Shown: one piece after another, positions 1-8,448 of the stretch
Position numbering within the stretch: position 1 is the stretch's first letter
Layout: every line of letters begins with the position of its first letter
From: Mycobacterium rhizamassiliense
GTDB taxonomy: Bacteria; Actinomycetota; Actinomycetes; Mycobacteriales; Mycobacteriaceae
Reading direction: 5' to 3'
Length of the DNA stretch: 64,000 bases
NCBI RefSeq assembly: GCF_900157375.1
Contig: NZ_LT721901.1
Span: 5,712,970 to 5,776,969, forward strand
Notes under the pieces: model-generated
Told to the model about the DNA's origin: nothing
The model's input: only the letters and a program-made list of their open reading frames with translations
Databases searched by the model: none
Translations under genes and position numbers: made by a program

Positions 1-259
1 TCAGCAGCGGGATGACCGGGATGACGTAGCCCGCCTCGCGCAGCCGCCGCACCACCTCGTGGCTGGCGACCAGGATGGCGCCGGCGCACAGCACCACCCA
101 GCAGCGCGGCGCGAACAGCAGCGACCCCACCACGAGGCCGCCGGTGAACAGGCCGACCGCGATGGCGGCGGGCAGATCGCGTCCGGCGCGCGACGTCTTC
201 TTGGCCCCACCTGCCGACTCGTCGGACTGGGTGCCTGCGCCGGCATCGGAGGTTGCCAC
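1..259 (-). CDS. cdsA: Phosphatidate cytidylyltransferase, N-terminal part (runs off the window)
   Basis: CdsA makes CDP-diacylglycerol from phosphatidic acid and CTP in the inner membrane, the branch point to phosphatidylinositol, cardiolipin and phosphatidylethanolamine. The 86 visible codons begin with GTG at 257-259, about 20 bases after the frr stop. They encode a polar start, the segment SRAGRDLPAAIAVGLF, a hydrophobic stretch, then SHEVVRRLREAGYVIPVIPL, which matches mycobacterial CdsA as I recall it. Catalytic C-terminal residues lie outside the window. The start is supported by position after frr and by the match beginning within 25 residues; no strong ribosome binding site is seen. 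Confidence 0.85.
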   Translation of the reverse strand, partial: MATSDAGAGTQSDESAGGAKKTSRAGRDLPAAIAVGLFTGGLVVGSLLFAPRCWVVLCAGAILVASHEVVRRLREAGYVIPVIPLL

Positions 260-280
260 TGATTGGTTGCTGAGCGGCCG

Positions 281-838
281 CTAGACCTCCAGCAGCTCGC
301 CTTCTTTGTGCTTGACCAGCTCTTCGATCTGGGTGACGTACTGCTGGGTCGTCTTGTCCAGGTCCTTTTCCGCGCGGCCGACCTCGTCCTCGCCGGCCTC
401 GCCGTCCTTGCGGATGCGGTGCAGCTCCTCCATCGCCTTGCGGCGGATGTTGCGCACCGAGACCTTGGCGTCCTCGCCCTTGCCCTTGGCCTGCTTGACC
501 AGCTCGCGGCGGCGCTCCTCGGTGAGCTGCGGGACGGCCACCCTGATCAGGGTGCCGTCGTTGGTGGGGTTGACGCCGAGGTCGGAGTTGCGGATCGCGG
601 CCTCGATGGCGTGCAGCTGGCCGGCCTCGTACGGCTTGATGACCACCAGGCGGGCCTCGGGGACATTGACGCTGGCCAGCTGGTTGATCGGGGTGTTGGT
701 GCCGTAGTAGTCGATGACGACCCGGTTGAACATGCCCGGGTTGGCGCGGCCGGTTCGGATGTTGGACAGGTCATCCCTGGCCACGGATACGGCCTTCTCC
801 ATCTTCTCTTCCGCGTCGAAGAGAGCCTCATCAATCAT
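281..838 (-). CDS. frr: Ribosome recycling factor
   Basis: RRF, with EF-G, splits the post-termination ribosome. The 185-residue protein is the standard family length. It starts MIDEALFDAEEKMEKAV and carries the conserved segments RTGRANP, then the helix VSVRNIRRKAMEEL and the C-terminal three-helix bundle ending in a Glu/Lys-rich tail. It lies between pyrH and cdsA, the usual actinobacterial order, and is probably co-transcribed with both. The gap to pyrH is 65 bases. Confidence 0.97.
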   Translation of the reverse strand: MIDEALFDAEEKMEKAVSVARDDLSNIRTGRANPGMFNRVVIDYYGTNTPINQLASVNVPEARLVVIKPYEAGQLHAIEAAIRNSDLGVNPTNDGTLIRVAVPQLTEERRRELVKQAKGKGEDAKVSVRNIRRKAMEELHRIRKDGEAGEDEVGRAEKDLDKTTQQYVTQIEELVKHKEGELLEV

Positions 839-903
839 TTTGTGCCTCTCCTCCTCATCGCTGCGCTCTGCATCGTCGTGGCACGCATGTCCGCGTCTTC
901 CCC

Positions 904-1656
<753 letters not shown>

Positions 1657-2015
1657 CAGACTCCTCGCATAACAGTGCCATTCCGGAAAACGCCCCCACC
1701 CGGAACGGCATTCACATCCTGCCCCATCGCAGCACAATCTCGCGCTGGTGGGGTGCATTATCTGCCCAGCCGGCGATCCGGGCTACCGGCGCGGTCCGTC
1801 GACCCAGGTCACACCGGCATTGCAGCGATCACGACTTGCGCTCGGGCGCCTCATGTTTGAGCCGTCGGCAGCCTGGGAATAATGACCAAGGCGGCGGGGA
1901 AACCAATGGTCTTGAGAAGCAGGGCCTACCGCGTCGTGTCATTGGACTGGTCCATGGGATCGGTTAGCAGGAGCGCAAGACGCTCACACCAGTACGCCAC
2001 TGAAGGGGAATCATC
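1657..2015. other. Divergent intergenic region between pyrH and the CsbD-like gene
   Basis: This 359-base stretch separates two divergent genes. I see no supported coding frame or RNA gene. It holds the pyrH ribosome binding site (GAGGAG just before 1656), a SigF-like promoter candidate at 1855-1880, and AAGGGGA just before the ATG at 2016. Confidence 0.6.
1855..1880 (+). promoter_or_regulatory. SigF-like promoter candidate
   Basis: GTTT (1855-1858), a 16-base spacer, then GGGAAT (1875-1880). The mycobacterial SigF consensus is GTTT, 15-17 bases, GGGTA(T). The element lies about 135 bases upstream of the CsbD-like gene. CsbD of Bacillus is under SigB, the functional counterpart of SigF, so the fit is biologically sensible. 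The call rests on one mismatch and context only. Confidence 0.4.
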
Positions 2016-2255
2016 ATGGCGGACGAAAAGTCTGGACCCGCGGAAGCCGTCAAGGGCGTCGTCGAGGACGTCAAGGGCCGGGTCAAAGAAGCTGTCGGCG
2101 CGGTCACCGGTCAGGACGACCTGACTCGTGAGGGCCAGGCGCAGCAGGACAAGGCCGAAGCCCAGCGCGACGCGGCCAAGAAAGAGGCCGAGGCCGAAGC
2201 GGCTCGCGGCAGCGCAAAGGTCGCCGAAGAGCGCCAGAAGTCGCATCAGGATTAG
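2016..2255 (+). CDS. CsbD-family stress protein
   Basis: This is a 79-residue, very hydrophilic, Ala/Glu/Lys-rich protein. It begins MADEKSGPAEAVKGVVEDVKG, followed by GRVKEAVGAVTG, the CsbD signature, then a charged helix of the AQQDKAEAQRDAAKKEAEAEA type. CsbD-like proteins are abundant under general stress in many bacteria; their biochemical role is unknown. A ribosome binding site (AAGGGGA) precedes the ATG. It is monocistronic and divergent from pyrH, and I do not recall a counterpart at this place in M. tuberculosis. High-charge composition suggests little tertiary structure. Confidence 0.85.
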   Translation: MADEKSGPAEAVKGVVEDVKGRVKEAVGAVTGQDDLTREGQAQQDKAEAQRDAAKKEAEAEAARGSAKVAEERQKSHQD

Positions 2256-2355
2256 CTTGTCACCAGGATGGGTCCGGTCCGTGCACAACGGACCGGGCCC
2301 GTCGACTTTCTGGGGGGCTCGGGGACTCCCATTTCGCCAAATCTGGAACGAATAG

Positions 2356-2365
2356 TTGGCATAAT
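2356..2365 (+). promoter_or_regulatory. Candidate -10 region for the GlnR-like regulator
   Basis: TTGGCATAAT, with a good CATAAT hexamer, lies in a locally AT-rich patch about 105 bases upstream of the TTG start at 2470. It resembles the elements upstream of rplS and rpsP in this window (TGGCACAAT). I see no convincing -35. Confidence 0.35.
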
Positions 2366-2469
2366 CGTGCCCTGAGGGGGTACACAGCGCTGCGCTGTTC
2401 GAGATCTCCTGCGAGGTGCCTACGGGGTACGGGGGCTAGGCACACCCTCATGAGGTTTGGAGATGTCTG

Positions 2470-3204
2470 TTGGACGTCCTACTGGTTTCCGACGACGACG
2501 ATTTTGAATCGGCGTTGCCGACGCTGAAGGCGCTGACCCGCAACATCCGGCGCGCGGTCCTGCAAGACAACGGCGACGGGCGCCACAAAGCGGTTGACGT
2601 GGCCATCATCGATGCGCGCACCAACCTCGCGACCGCACGCGCGGTCTGCCGTCGCCTCACCGCCAGTGCGCCGGGCGTCGCGGTGTTGGCCGTCGTCGCA
2701 CCCACCAACTTCGTCGCGGTCGACGTCGACTGGCATTTCGACGACGTGCTGATGCCCGCCGCCGGCGCGGACGAGCTGGAGGCGCGGTTGCGGCTCGCGA
2801 TCAAGCGTCGGCGCAGCGCGGTGGACGGCACGCTGAAATTCGGCGACCTCCTGCTGCATCCCTCCAGCTTCGCCGCGTCGCTGGCCGGCAACGAACTCGG
2901 CCTGACGGTCACCGAGTTCAAGTTGCTGAATTTCCTTGTCCAGCATGCGGGTCGGGCGTTCAGCCGGACGCGGTTGATGCACGAGGTGTGGGGATACGAC
3001 TCCACCGGGCGGGTCCGCACCGTCGACGTCCACGTGCGGCGGCTGCGCGCCAAACTCGGCACCGAACATGAGTCGATGATCGACACCGTCCGCGGGGTGG
3101 GCTACATGGCGGTGACGCCGCCGCACCCGGAGTGGATCATCACCGACCCGATGCAGAACCCGGGCTGGGCGTTGGAACACGCCCCAGACGCCATCGCCCA
3201 GTAG
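2470..3204 (+). CDS. OmpR/GlnR-like response regulator with atypical receiver
   Basis: The protein has 244 residues: an N-terminal receiver-like domain (about 1-110) and a C-terminal winged helix (about 120-215). The DNA-binding part is clear: LGLTVTEFKLLNFLVQHAGRAF, RTRLMHEVWGYDSTGRVRTV, DVHVRRLRAKLG, VRGVGYMAV. The closest fold relatives are GlnR-type regulators, and its place next to pyrH fits Rv2884. The receiver keeps acidic residues near 8-11 and an Asp at about 48, but the usual Lys-Pro motif is replaced (LMPAAGADEL), so conventional phosphorylation is doubtful. The start is TTG (2470-2472) after GGAG; no in-frame ATG or GTG fits better. No kinase gene is adjacent. Confidence 0.85.
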   Translation: MDVLLVSDDDDFESALPTLKALTRNIRRAVLQDNGDGRHKAVDVAIIDARTNLATARAVCRRLTASAPGVAVLAVVAPTNFVAVDVDWHFDDVLMPAAGADELEARLRLAIKRRRSAVDGTLKFGDLLLHPSSFAASLAGNELGLTVTEFKLLNFLVQHAGRAFSRTRLMHEVWGYDSTGRVRTVDVHVRRLRAKLGTEHESMIDTVRGVGYMAVTPPHPEWIITDPMQNPGWALEHAPDAIAQ

Positions 3205-3245
3205 GCATTGCCTGGCTCAACCCGAATACGTTGCGCCGCAGAATA

Positions 3246-4181
3246 TTACGCAAACAGCGGTAGCGCCCGTTTGCGCGCCAGCGCATCCATGCCCTGCTGA
3301 ATGCTGTCCTGGACCTCTCGGTATTTGGCCTCGACGTACTCGTCGTCGTCGGCGCGCGAGGGATCGTGGTCGATGTCGATCGCGGGCATGAATCGCGTCC
3401 TGATCTTGGCCGGCAACGGGAGCTGCGGCAGCGCCGCGGGCGCGATACCCCACGGCAGTGAGACCGCCAGCGGAAAAACCTTGAGCCGCAACACGCGATC
3501 CAATCGCAGGACCTGCGAGAGTCGATCGCCGCGGATCAACACCGGCATGGCGTCGGCGCCGCCGACGGTCGCGATCGGCACGATCGGCACGCCGGCGCGG
3601 ATCGCCATCTTGACGAAACCCGAACGACCAGCCAGGTTTGCGCGATCGCGCTCGGCCCACGGCCGCAGCGAATCAACCTCGCCGCCCGGCCATAGCGCCA
3701 CATCCCGGCCCTCCGCCAGCGCGGTGGCGATGGCGTCCGGCGCGGCAGGCAGCACCCCCATGGACCGGAAATAGCGCCCGAACAGCGGGATGGCCATCAG
3801 GGCGTCGTGCGCGGTCCCATGCAGTGGGCGCTCCTGGCCGAAGCGCCGCCACCACTGCAGTCCGACGGTCCAGGCGTCCCAGACGAACGGCGCCCCGGAG
3901 TGGATGCCGATCAGCAGCGCCGGTGGCTCCGGAATATGCTCCCAGCCGTCAATCTCCATGCGAAACCAGTAATCGACCAACAGGTTCCAGAAGAACTTCT
4001 GGCGCTGCAGGGTCGTTTCGTCCTGCCCGCTCAGGTCCCACTGGCCGGCGCGCTCGGCCAGCCAACCGCTCAGGCCGCCTTCCTGCTTGCGGCGGCGCTC
4101 GTCCATCTTCTCGCGCGCCTTCTCGGCATGTTCTTGAGCCTGAGCCCGCACCTGCGCAGGCCTGTGATCGGTGTAACTCAT
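3246..4181 (-). CDS. Lysophospholipid/diacylglycerol acyltransferase-like protein
   Basis: This 311-residue protein has a charged N-terminal helix (1-40), then an acyltransferase core resembling the MGAT/DGAT2 branch of the LPLAT superfamily. The key motifs are GIHSGAPFVWD (catalytic His, in place of the classical HX4D), ALWPGGEVDSLRPW (the proline-glycine-glycine-glutamate type motif) and VPIVPIATVGGAD. Such enzymes move an acyl chain from acyl-CoA to a glycerolipid at the membrane; the actual acceptor cannot be told from sequence. It converges with the regulator at 2470-3204 and is preceded by the hairpin that ends the MPT63-like gene. Confidence 0.8.
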   Translation of the reverse strand: MSYTDHRPAQVRAQAQEHAEKAREKMDERRRKQEGGLSGWLAERAGQWDLSGQDETTLQRQKFFWNLLVDYWFRMEIDGWEHIPEPPALLIGIHSGAPFVWDAWTVGLQWWRRFGQERPLHGTAHDALMAIPLFGRYFRSMGVLPAAPDAIATALAEGRDVALWPGGEVDSLRPWAERDRANLAGRSGFVKMAIRAGVPIVPIATVGGADAMPVLIRGDRLSQVLRLDRVLRLKVFPLAVSLPWGIAPAALPQLPLPAKIRTRFMPAIDIDHDPSRADDDEYVEAKYREVQDSIQQGMDALARKRALPLFA

Positions 4182-4254
4182 TACTGATGGGTACCCACCT
4201 TCGTCGGATCCGATGCTGTGTATTTGGCACCAAAATGTTTGGCCCGACGACGCA

Positions 4255-4287
4255 GAACTCCCCGCGCCATTGCGGCGCGGGGAGTTC
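4255..4287 (-). terminator. Strong intrinsic-type hairpin after the MPT63-like gene
   Basis: GAACTCCCCGCGCC, a five-base loop (attgc), then GGCGCGGGGAGTTC: a perfect 14-bp stem. It begins 31 bases after the MPT63-like stop codon on the minus strand. There is no U-run, as is usual for mycobacterial terminators. Confidence 0.75.
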
Positions 4288-4318
4288 CGAAATCGTCAGG
4301 CCCGGAAGGCCTTACGGC

Positions 4319-4873
4319 TTAGGTGTGCGCGGGAGCCGGTCCCGGAGGCGCACCGGGCGCCGGGGTGGCGTTCGGCGCCACACCCTGTCCCGAGTCGCCC
4401 TGCACGTTCGACGTCCAAATCAGGACGTCTTGCGTGCCCTCGTTGTAGACGACGCCGTTCGGCGGTGCGCCGGTCACGTCGAAGTACAGCGTTCCGGTGG
4501 ACTCGCTGCCCTGCTGGATCGGCGCCGGGTTAAGGCTGCCCGGTGCCCCGACCTTGTCGATCACCCGGTAGTTCTGGCCATTGGGCCCGCGGGCGATGAA
4601 GTCGTTGACCATCGGAGTGACCAGACCGCCATCCGACCGTGCGGTCACATCCGCTTGGTACAACGTGCCTTTCGGCGTGTACCCGGGAATCGCCGTGTTG
4701 CTCGGCTGCAGGTTGCTCACCGTGTAGTTGGTGACCGACGGCCCTTCGATGAGCTGCTGGCTGGTGCCAAAGCCCTGGATGTTGGGCGCCGCGGACGCGG
4801 TCGCCGCCGTGAAGGTGCCGACGGCGGCAATGCCAGCAGCTGCGATCATCGATTTCATTGCAATTGATTTCAT
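4319..4873 (-). CDS. Secreted MPT63-like antigen with Pro/Ala-rich tail
   Basis: The protein has 184 residues. An N-terminal signal peptide (about 1-29, hydrophobic AAAGIAAVGTFTAATASAAP with an AxA cleavage motif) is followed by an immunoglobulin-like beta-sandwich similar to MPT63 (Rv1926c). Shared features are TNYTVSNLQPSNTAIPGY, NYRVID, a GSESTGTLYFDVTG segment and the QDVLIW end. It differs from MPT63 by a C-terminal tail of about 25 residues rich in Pro and Ala. Two starts are possible (4873 or the internal Met at 4858); either leaves a full signal peptide. MPT63 has no known catalytic role. The gene stands alone with its own terminator. Confidence 0.85.
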   Translation of the reverse strand: MKSIAMKSMIAAAGIAAVGTFTAATASAAPNIQGFGTSQQLIEGPSVTNYTVSNLQPSNTAIPGYTPKGTLYQADVTARSDGGLVTPMVNDFIARGPNGQNYRVIDKVGAPGSLNPAPIQQGSESTGTLYFDVTGAPPNGVVYNEGTQDVLIWTSNVQGDSGQGVAPNATPAPGAPPGPAPAHT

Positions 4874-5211
4874 GGTGCTAGATACCTCTCAGTCCGAATC
4901 GTTTCCAATTCTTTCCAGCGGTGATTTGATTTACCCCCCGTTGCGCGAGTAGTCACCGCAACAAAACTCGCATAGCCGATCAATGCAGAACCCAAACATT
5001 CGGCCGCTGAACTGCGGCGAAGCGATAGCCATTGGGAAATCTATTAATTGGCTGTGCGTTTATCTAATGTCGTTGCACCACAACAGCCCACAAAGACCTC
5101 AAAAGGCCCATCCAGTCTCAGATGCCACATTGCTAACGGCGGACCTGGTCGCTGTTTGTTAGTGATGCCACGAAATGCCTTGCAGAGTAATCACTTTCGC
5201 CCTCACAGGCC
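4874..5211. other. AT-richer intergenic region upstream of the MPT63-like gene
   Basis: A 338-base region, visibly poorer in G+C than its surroundings (for example around 5030-5090). I find no supported gene, RNA or clear promoter in it. It must contain the promoter of the MPT63-like gene and the 3' end of the ChaB-like gene transcript. Confidence 0.5.
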
Positions 5212-5625
5212 CTACTTACCCCGGACCCGGCGGTTGTGCTTCATGATCGCGTCGACCAGTTCGGATTTGTTCATCCTCGACCGGCCGCGGACGTCCAGGC
5301 GCCGCGCGACGTCGAGCAGGTGCTTCTTGCTGGCGTTGGCGTCGACACCCTCGGCCGACGGCGCGGTGTTGTGCAACCCGCCGCGCTCGGCGCGTTCGTC
5401 CGAGGGCCCCTTCTCTTCCTTGGGCTCCCAGTGGTCGCCGATTTTTTCGAAGCTGTGCTTGACCGCGGCGTAGGCGACGCGGTGCGCCCGCTCCTCGCTG
5501 CCGTATTCGTCGGCCGCCGCATCGTGGGCCTTCGCGAACGTTCGTTGCGCCTTGGAGTCGGACCGCTGCAGGGTGCTCGGCAACTCGTCCTGCTTCGGCT
5601 TGCCGGCCTTGGTCGTCTTGGGCAT
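5212..5625 (-). CDS. ChaB-like protein with C-terminal Rho_N/SAP-like domain
   Basis: The 137-residue protein joins two small domains. Residues about 14-70 (ELPSTLQRSDSKAQRTFAKA, then YAAVKHSFEKIGDHW) are a ChaB fold, named for a putative cation-transport regulator in E. coli. Residues about 98-135 (SKKHLLDVARRLDVRGRSRM, then NKSELVDAIMKHNR) match the Rho N-terminal/SAP-like helix-extended-loop-helix, often a nucleic-acid-binding element. The combination is known in actinobacteria. No partner antiporter gene is adjacent, so cation-transport regulation should not be assumed. It is divergent from the MarR gene. Confidence 0.8.
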   Translation of the reverse strand: MPKTTKAGKPKQDELPSTLQRSDSKAQRTFAKAHDAAADEYGSEERAHRVAYAAVKHSFEKIGDHWEPKEEKGPSDERAERGGLHNTAPSAEGVDANASKKHLLDVARRLDVRGRSRMNKSELVDAIMKHNRRVRGK

Positions 5626-5704
5626 TTATCTCGGCTACCCGGCGCCGGTGTTTTCAATCGAGCCGACCGGCCGGGGAATCCCTGCGTGTGTCAATATCGT
5701 TGGC

Positions 5705-6124
5705 GTGGCTGCGACCGGAGATGCTCCCCTTGGCTACCTGCTCTACCGAGTGGCGGCCGTGCTGCGGCCCGAGGTGGCCGCCGTATTGGGCCCGCTGGGC
5801 CTGACGCTTCCCGAATTCGTCTGCCTACGAATGCTTTCGATGAGCCCCGGCCTGTCGAGCGCCGAACTGTCGCGAAACTCCAACGTCACACCGCAGGCCA
5901 TGAACACGGTGCTGCGCCGGCTGGAAGAGGTTGGCGCGGTGGCGCGACCGGCGTCGGTGTCCTCGGGACGGGCGCTGCCGGCCACCCTGACTGCTGCGGG
6001 CCGCACGGTGTTGAAGCGCGCGGAGGCCGCCGTGCGGGTCGCCGACGGCCGCATCCTGGAGAAGCTGACCGTGGCGCAACAGCGCGAGTTCAAGCGCATG
6101 CTGGAAAAACTCGGGTCCGACTGA
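5705..6124 (+). CDS. MarR-family transcriptional regulator
   Basis: A 139-residue winged-helix protein. PLGYLLYRVAAVLRPEVAAV forms the dimerisation helix, GLTLPEFVCLRMLSMSPG leads into the recognition region LSSAELSRNSNVTPQAMNTV, and LRRLEEVGAVARPASVSSGR is the wing. The ligand and targets are unknown. The GTG at 5705 is chosen because similarity begins there; the frame stays open to 5552, but the upstream part would overlap the divergent ChaB-like gene. No good ribosome binding site precedes 5705, so a leaderless start is possible. Confidence 0.8.
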   Translation: MAATGDAPLGYLLYRVAAVLRPEVAAVLGPLGLTLPEFVCLRMLSMSPGLSSAELSRNSNVTPQAMNTVLRRLEEVGAVARPASVSSGRALPATLTAAGRTVLKRAEAAVRVADGRILEKLTVAQQREFKRMLEKLGSD

Positions 6125-6179
6125 CTAGCGGCGATCGCGAGGGCGGCGAAGGCGGGCGAAGCGGGTCGCCGCCATCAAG

Positions 6180-7589
6180 CTATCCGGCGTCCTGGATCCT
6201 GGCCCACGGCCGGGCCGCCTCCAGTTCGTAGGCAAGCTCCAGCAGCAGCGCCTCCTGGCCGAGGTCGGCGGCCAGCATCATGCCCACCGGCATGCCGTCG
6301 GCGCTGCGGGCCAGTGGCAGCGAGATCGCCGGGTCGCCGGTCACGTTCTGCAGCGGCGTGAACGTCACCCAGTCCATCAGCCGGTCCATCACCTGCTGGT
6401 AGTCGGTCGGTGCCAGGTAGCCGACCTGCGGTGTCGGGTCGGCGAGCGTCGGGGTCAGCAGCGCGTCGTAGGTGCGGTAGAACTCGGCGCTGCGGCGCCG
6501 CATCCCGCGCAGCCGCATGATCGTCCGGGGCAGCCGGTACAGGTGGCGGCTGGCGTGCCGGGCCAGGCCCAGCGTCAGGGCATCCAGCTTGCTTCGGTCG
6601 AACGAGTCGCCGAATGCCCGGCGCCCGGAGCGCACCTGCGCCATCGCCAAAAAGCCCCAATACAGAATGAAGTCGTCCACCAAGCTGTCCGGAATCGGGT
6701 GCTGGTCCAGGTGCTCGACGCGATGGCCCAGCTCCTCGAGCAGCCCGGCCGTCTTCAGCGTCAGCTCGCGCAGTTCGGGGCTGCACTCGCGGCGGATCGA
6801 CTGGGTCGCCACGGCGATGCGCAACCGCTGCCGGCCCGGCGCGGTGACGTCGCCGATGGGCGCCAGCTTGGGATTGCGCCAGATGCGCTCGACCTCCCGA
6901 TAGAACGCCGCGGTGTCGCGCACCGAGCGGGTCAGCACACCGTTGGCGACGATGCCCACCGGCATCCTGCGCAGCTCGGCGTCCAGGGGCAACCGGCCGC
7001 GCGACGGCTTGAGGCCCACAATCCCGTTGCAGGCGGCGGGAATTCGGATCGACCCGCCGCCATCGTTGGCGTGGGCCATCGGCACCACGCCCGCGGCGAC
7101 GAAGGCCGCCGAGCCCGACGACGACGCCGCCGCGGTGTAATCGGTGTCCCACGGGTTGCGGACCGCGCCCAGCCGCGCGTGCTCGGCCGCCGCGTTGAAC
7201 CCGAACTCCGACATCTGCGTCTTGCCCAGCGGCGTCAGGCCGGTGGCGAGATACAGCTGGGTGAACTCACCGTCGGCGGCGGCGTCGAATGGCGTCCAGG
7301 CGTCGGCGCCCCGCATGGTCGGCTGGCCGGCGACGTCCACGTTGTCCTTGAGGAACGTGGGGACGCCGCTGAAAAATCCGGTCGACGGATTGGCCGCAGC
7401 GGTTTTGCGCGCCTGCTCAAACGCCTTGTACACCAAGCCATTCAGCGCGGGGTTGACCGCTTCGGCGCGGGCGATGGCCGCCTCGACGGCGTCGGCACGG
7501 CCGACCCACCCGGCCCGGATGGCATCGCTGAGGCCAACCGCGTCCAGGTCACCGAGAGCATCATCACCGAAAGCATGCACGCGTCGCAT
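6180..7589 (-). CDS. amiC: Amidase signature-family enzyme (AmiC-type)
   Basis: The 469-residue protein matches the amidase signature family and the AmiC position (Rv2888c) upstream of tsf. The Ser-cisSer-Lys triad can be placed: Lys81 (FLKDN), Ser156 (AASSSGSAAFVAAG) and Ser180 (DGGGSIRIPAACNG). The spacings of 75 and 24 residues are those of the family. Enzymes of this family hydrolyse amides to acids and ammonia; the natural substrate is unknown. It lies 31 bases after tsf in the same direction and may be a distal part of that transcript. Confidence 0.9.
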   Translation of the reverse strand: MRRVHAFGDDALGDLDAVGLSDAIRAGWVGRADAVEAAIARAEAVNPALNGLVYKAFEQARKTAAANPSTGFFSGVPTFLKDNVDVAGQPTMRGADAWTPFDAAADGEFTQLYLATGLTPLGKTQMSEFGFNAAAEHARLGAVRNPWDTDYTAAASSSGSAAFVAAGVVPMAHANDGGGSIRIPAACNGIVGLKPSRGRLPLDAELRRMPVGIVANGVLTRSVRDTAAFYREVERIWRNPKLAPIGDVTAPGRQRLRIAVATQSIRRECSPELRELTLKTAGLLEELGHRVEHLDQHPIPDSLVDDFILYWGFLAMAQVRSGRRAFGDSFDRSKLDALTLGLARHASRHLYRLPRTIMRLRGMRRRSAEFYRTYDALLTPTLADPTPQVGYLAPTDYQQVMDRLMDWVTFTPLQNVTGDPAISLPLARSADGMPVGMMLAADLGQEALLLELAYELEAARPWARIQDAG

Positions 7590-7620
7590 AACAGTGACGC
7601 TAGCCGCTCACGTGTGCTGG

Positions 7621-8436
7621 CTAGGTTTGGCCCACCTCGAAGCGAGCGAACCGGGTCACGGTCACGCCGGCCTCGTCGAGCAATGCCTTGACGGTCTTCT
7701 TGTTGTCCGACACCGACGGCTGCTCGAGCAGCACGGTGTCCTTGAAGAATCCGTTCAGCCGGCCCTCGACGATCTTGGGCAGCGCCTGCTCGGGCTTGCC
7801 CTCTTCCTTCGCGGTCTCCTCGGCGATGCGCCGTTCGCTGGCCACCAGGTCCGCGGGGACGTCGTCGCGGGTGAGGTAGCGCGCCTTGAGCGCCGCGATC
7901 TGCAGCGCTACGGCGTGCGCGGCATTGGCGTCGCTGCCCGTGTACTCGACCAGCACGCCGACGGCAGGCGGCAGGTCCGCGGCCCGCTTGTGCAGGTACG
8001 CCTCGACGGTGCCGTCGAAGTACGTCGCGCGGCGCAGCTCCAGCTTCTCGCCGATCTTGGCCGACAGGTCGGCGACGGCCTGCTCGACCGTCTTGTCGCC
8101 AATCTTGGCGCCCTTGAGGGCGTCGACGTCAGCGGCCTTGGATTGCGCTGCCGCCGAGACGATCTCGTCGGCCAGCGTCTGGAACTCCGCGTTCTTGGCG
8201 ACGAAGTCGGTCTCGCTGTTCAGCTCGATCAGCGCGCCGTCCTTGGCCGCGACCAGGCCCTCGGCCGTCGCGCGCTCGGCGCGCTTGCCGACGTCCTTGG
8301 CGCCCTTGATCCGGAGCGCCTCGACGGCCTTGTCGAAGTCGCCGTCGCTTTCGGCCAGCGCGTTCTTGCAGTCGAGCATGCCGGCACCGGTGAGCTCACG
8401 AAGACGCTTGACGTCGGCAGCGGTGAAGTTCGCCAA
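7621..8436 (-). CDS. tsf: Elongation factor Ts
   Basis: EF-Ts is the guanine nucleotide exchange factor for EF-Tu. The 271-residue protein starts MANFTAADVKRLRELTGAGM, followed by DCKNALAESDGDFDKAVE, and has the core segment NSETDFVAKN that touches EF-Tu. Length and order (rpsB-tsf, 12 bases apart) are standard for the family. Confidence 0.98.
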   Translation of the reverse strand: MANFTAADVKRLRELTGAGMLDCKNALAESDGDFDKAVEALRIKGAKDVGKRAERATAEGLVAAKDGALIELNSETDFVAKNAEFQTLADEIVSAAAQSKAADVDALKGAKIGDKTVEQAVADLSAKIGEKLELRRATYFDGTVEAYLHKRAADLPPAVGVLVEYTGSDANAAHAVALQIAALKARYLTRDDVPADLVASERRIAEETAKEEGKPEQALPKIVEGRLNGFFKDTVLLEQPSVSDNKKTVKALLDEAGVTVTRFARFEVGQT

Positions 8437-8448
8437 TGGTCAGCCTTC

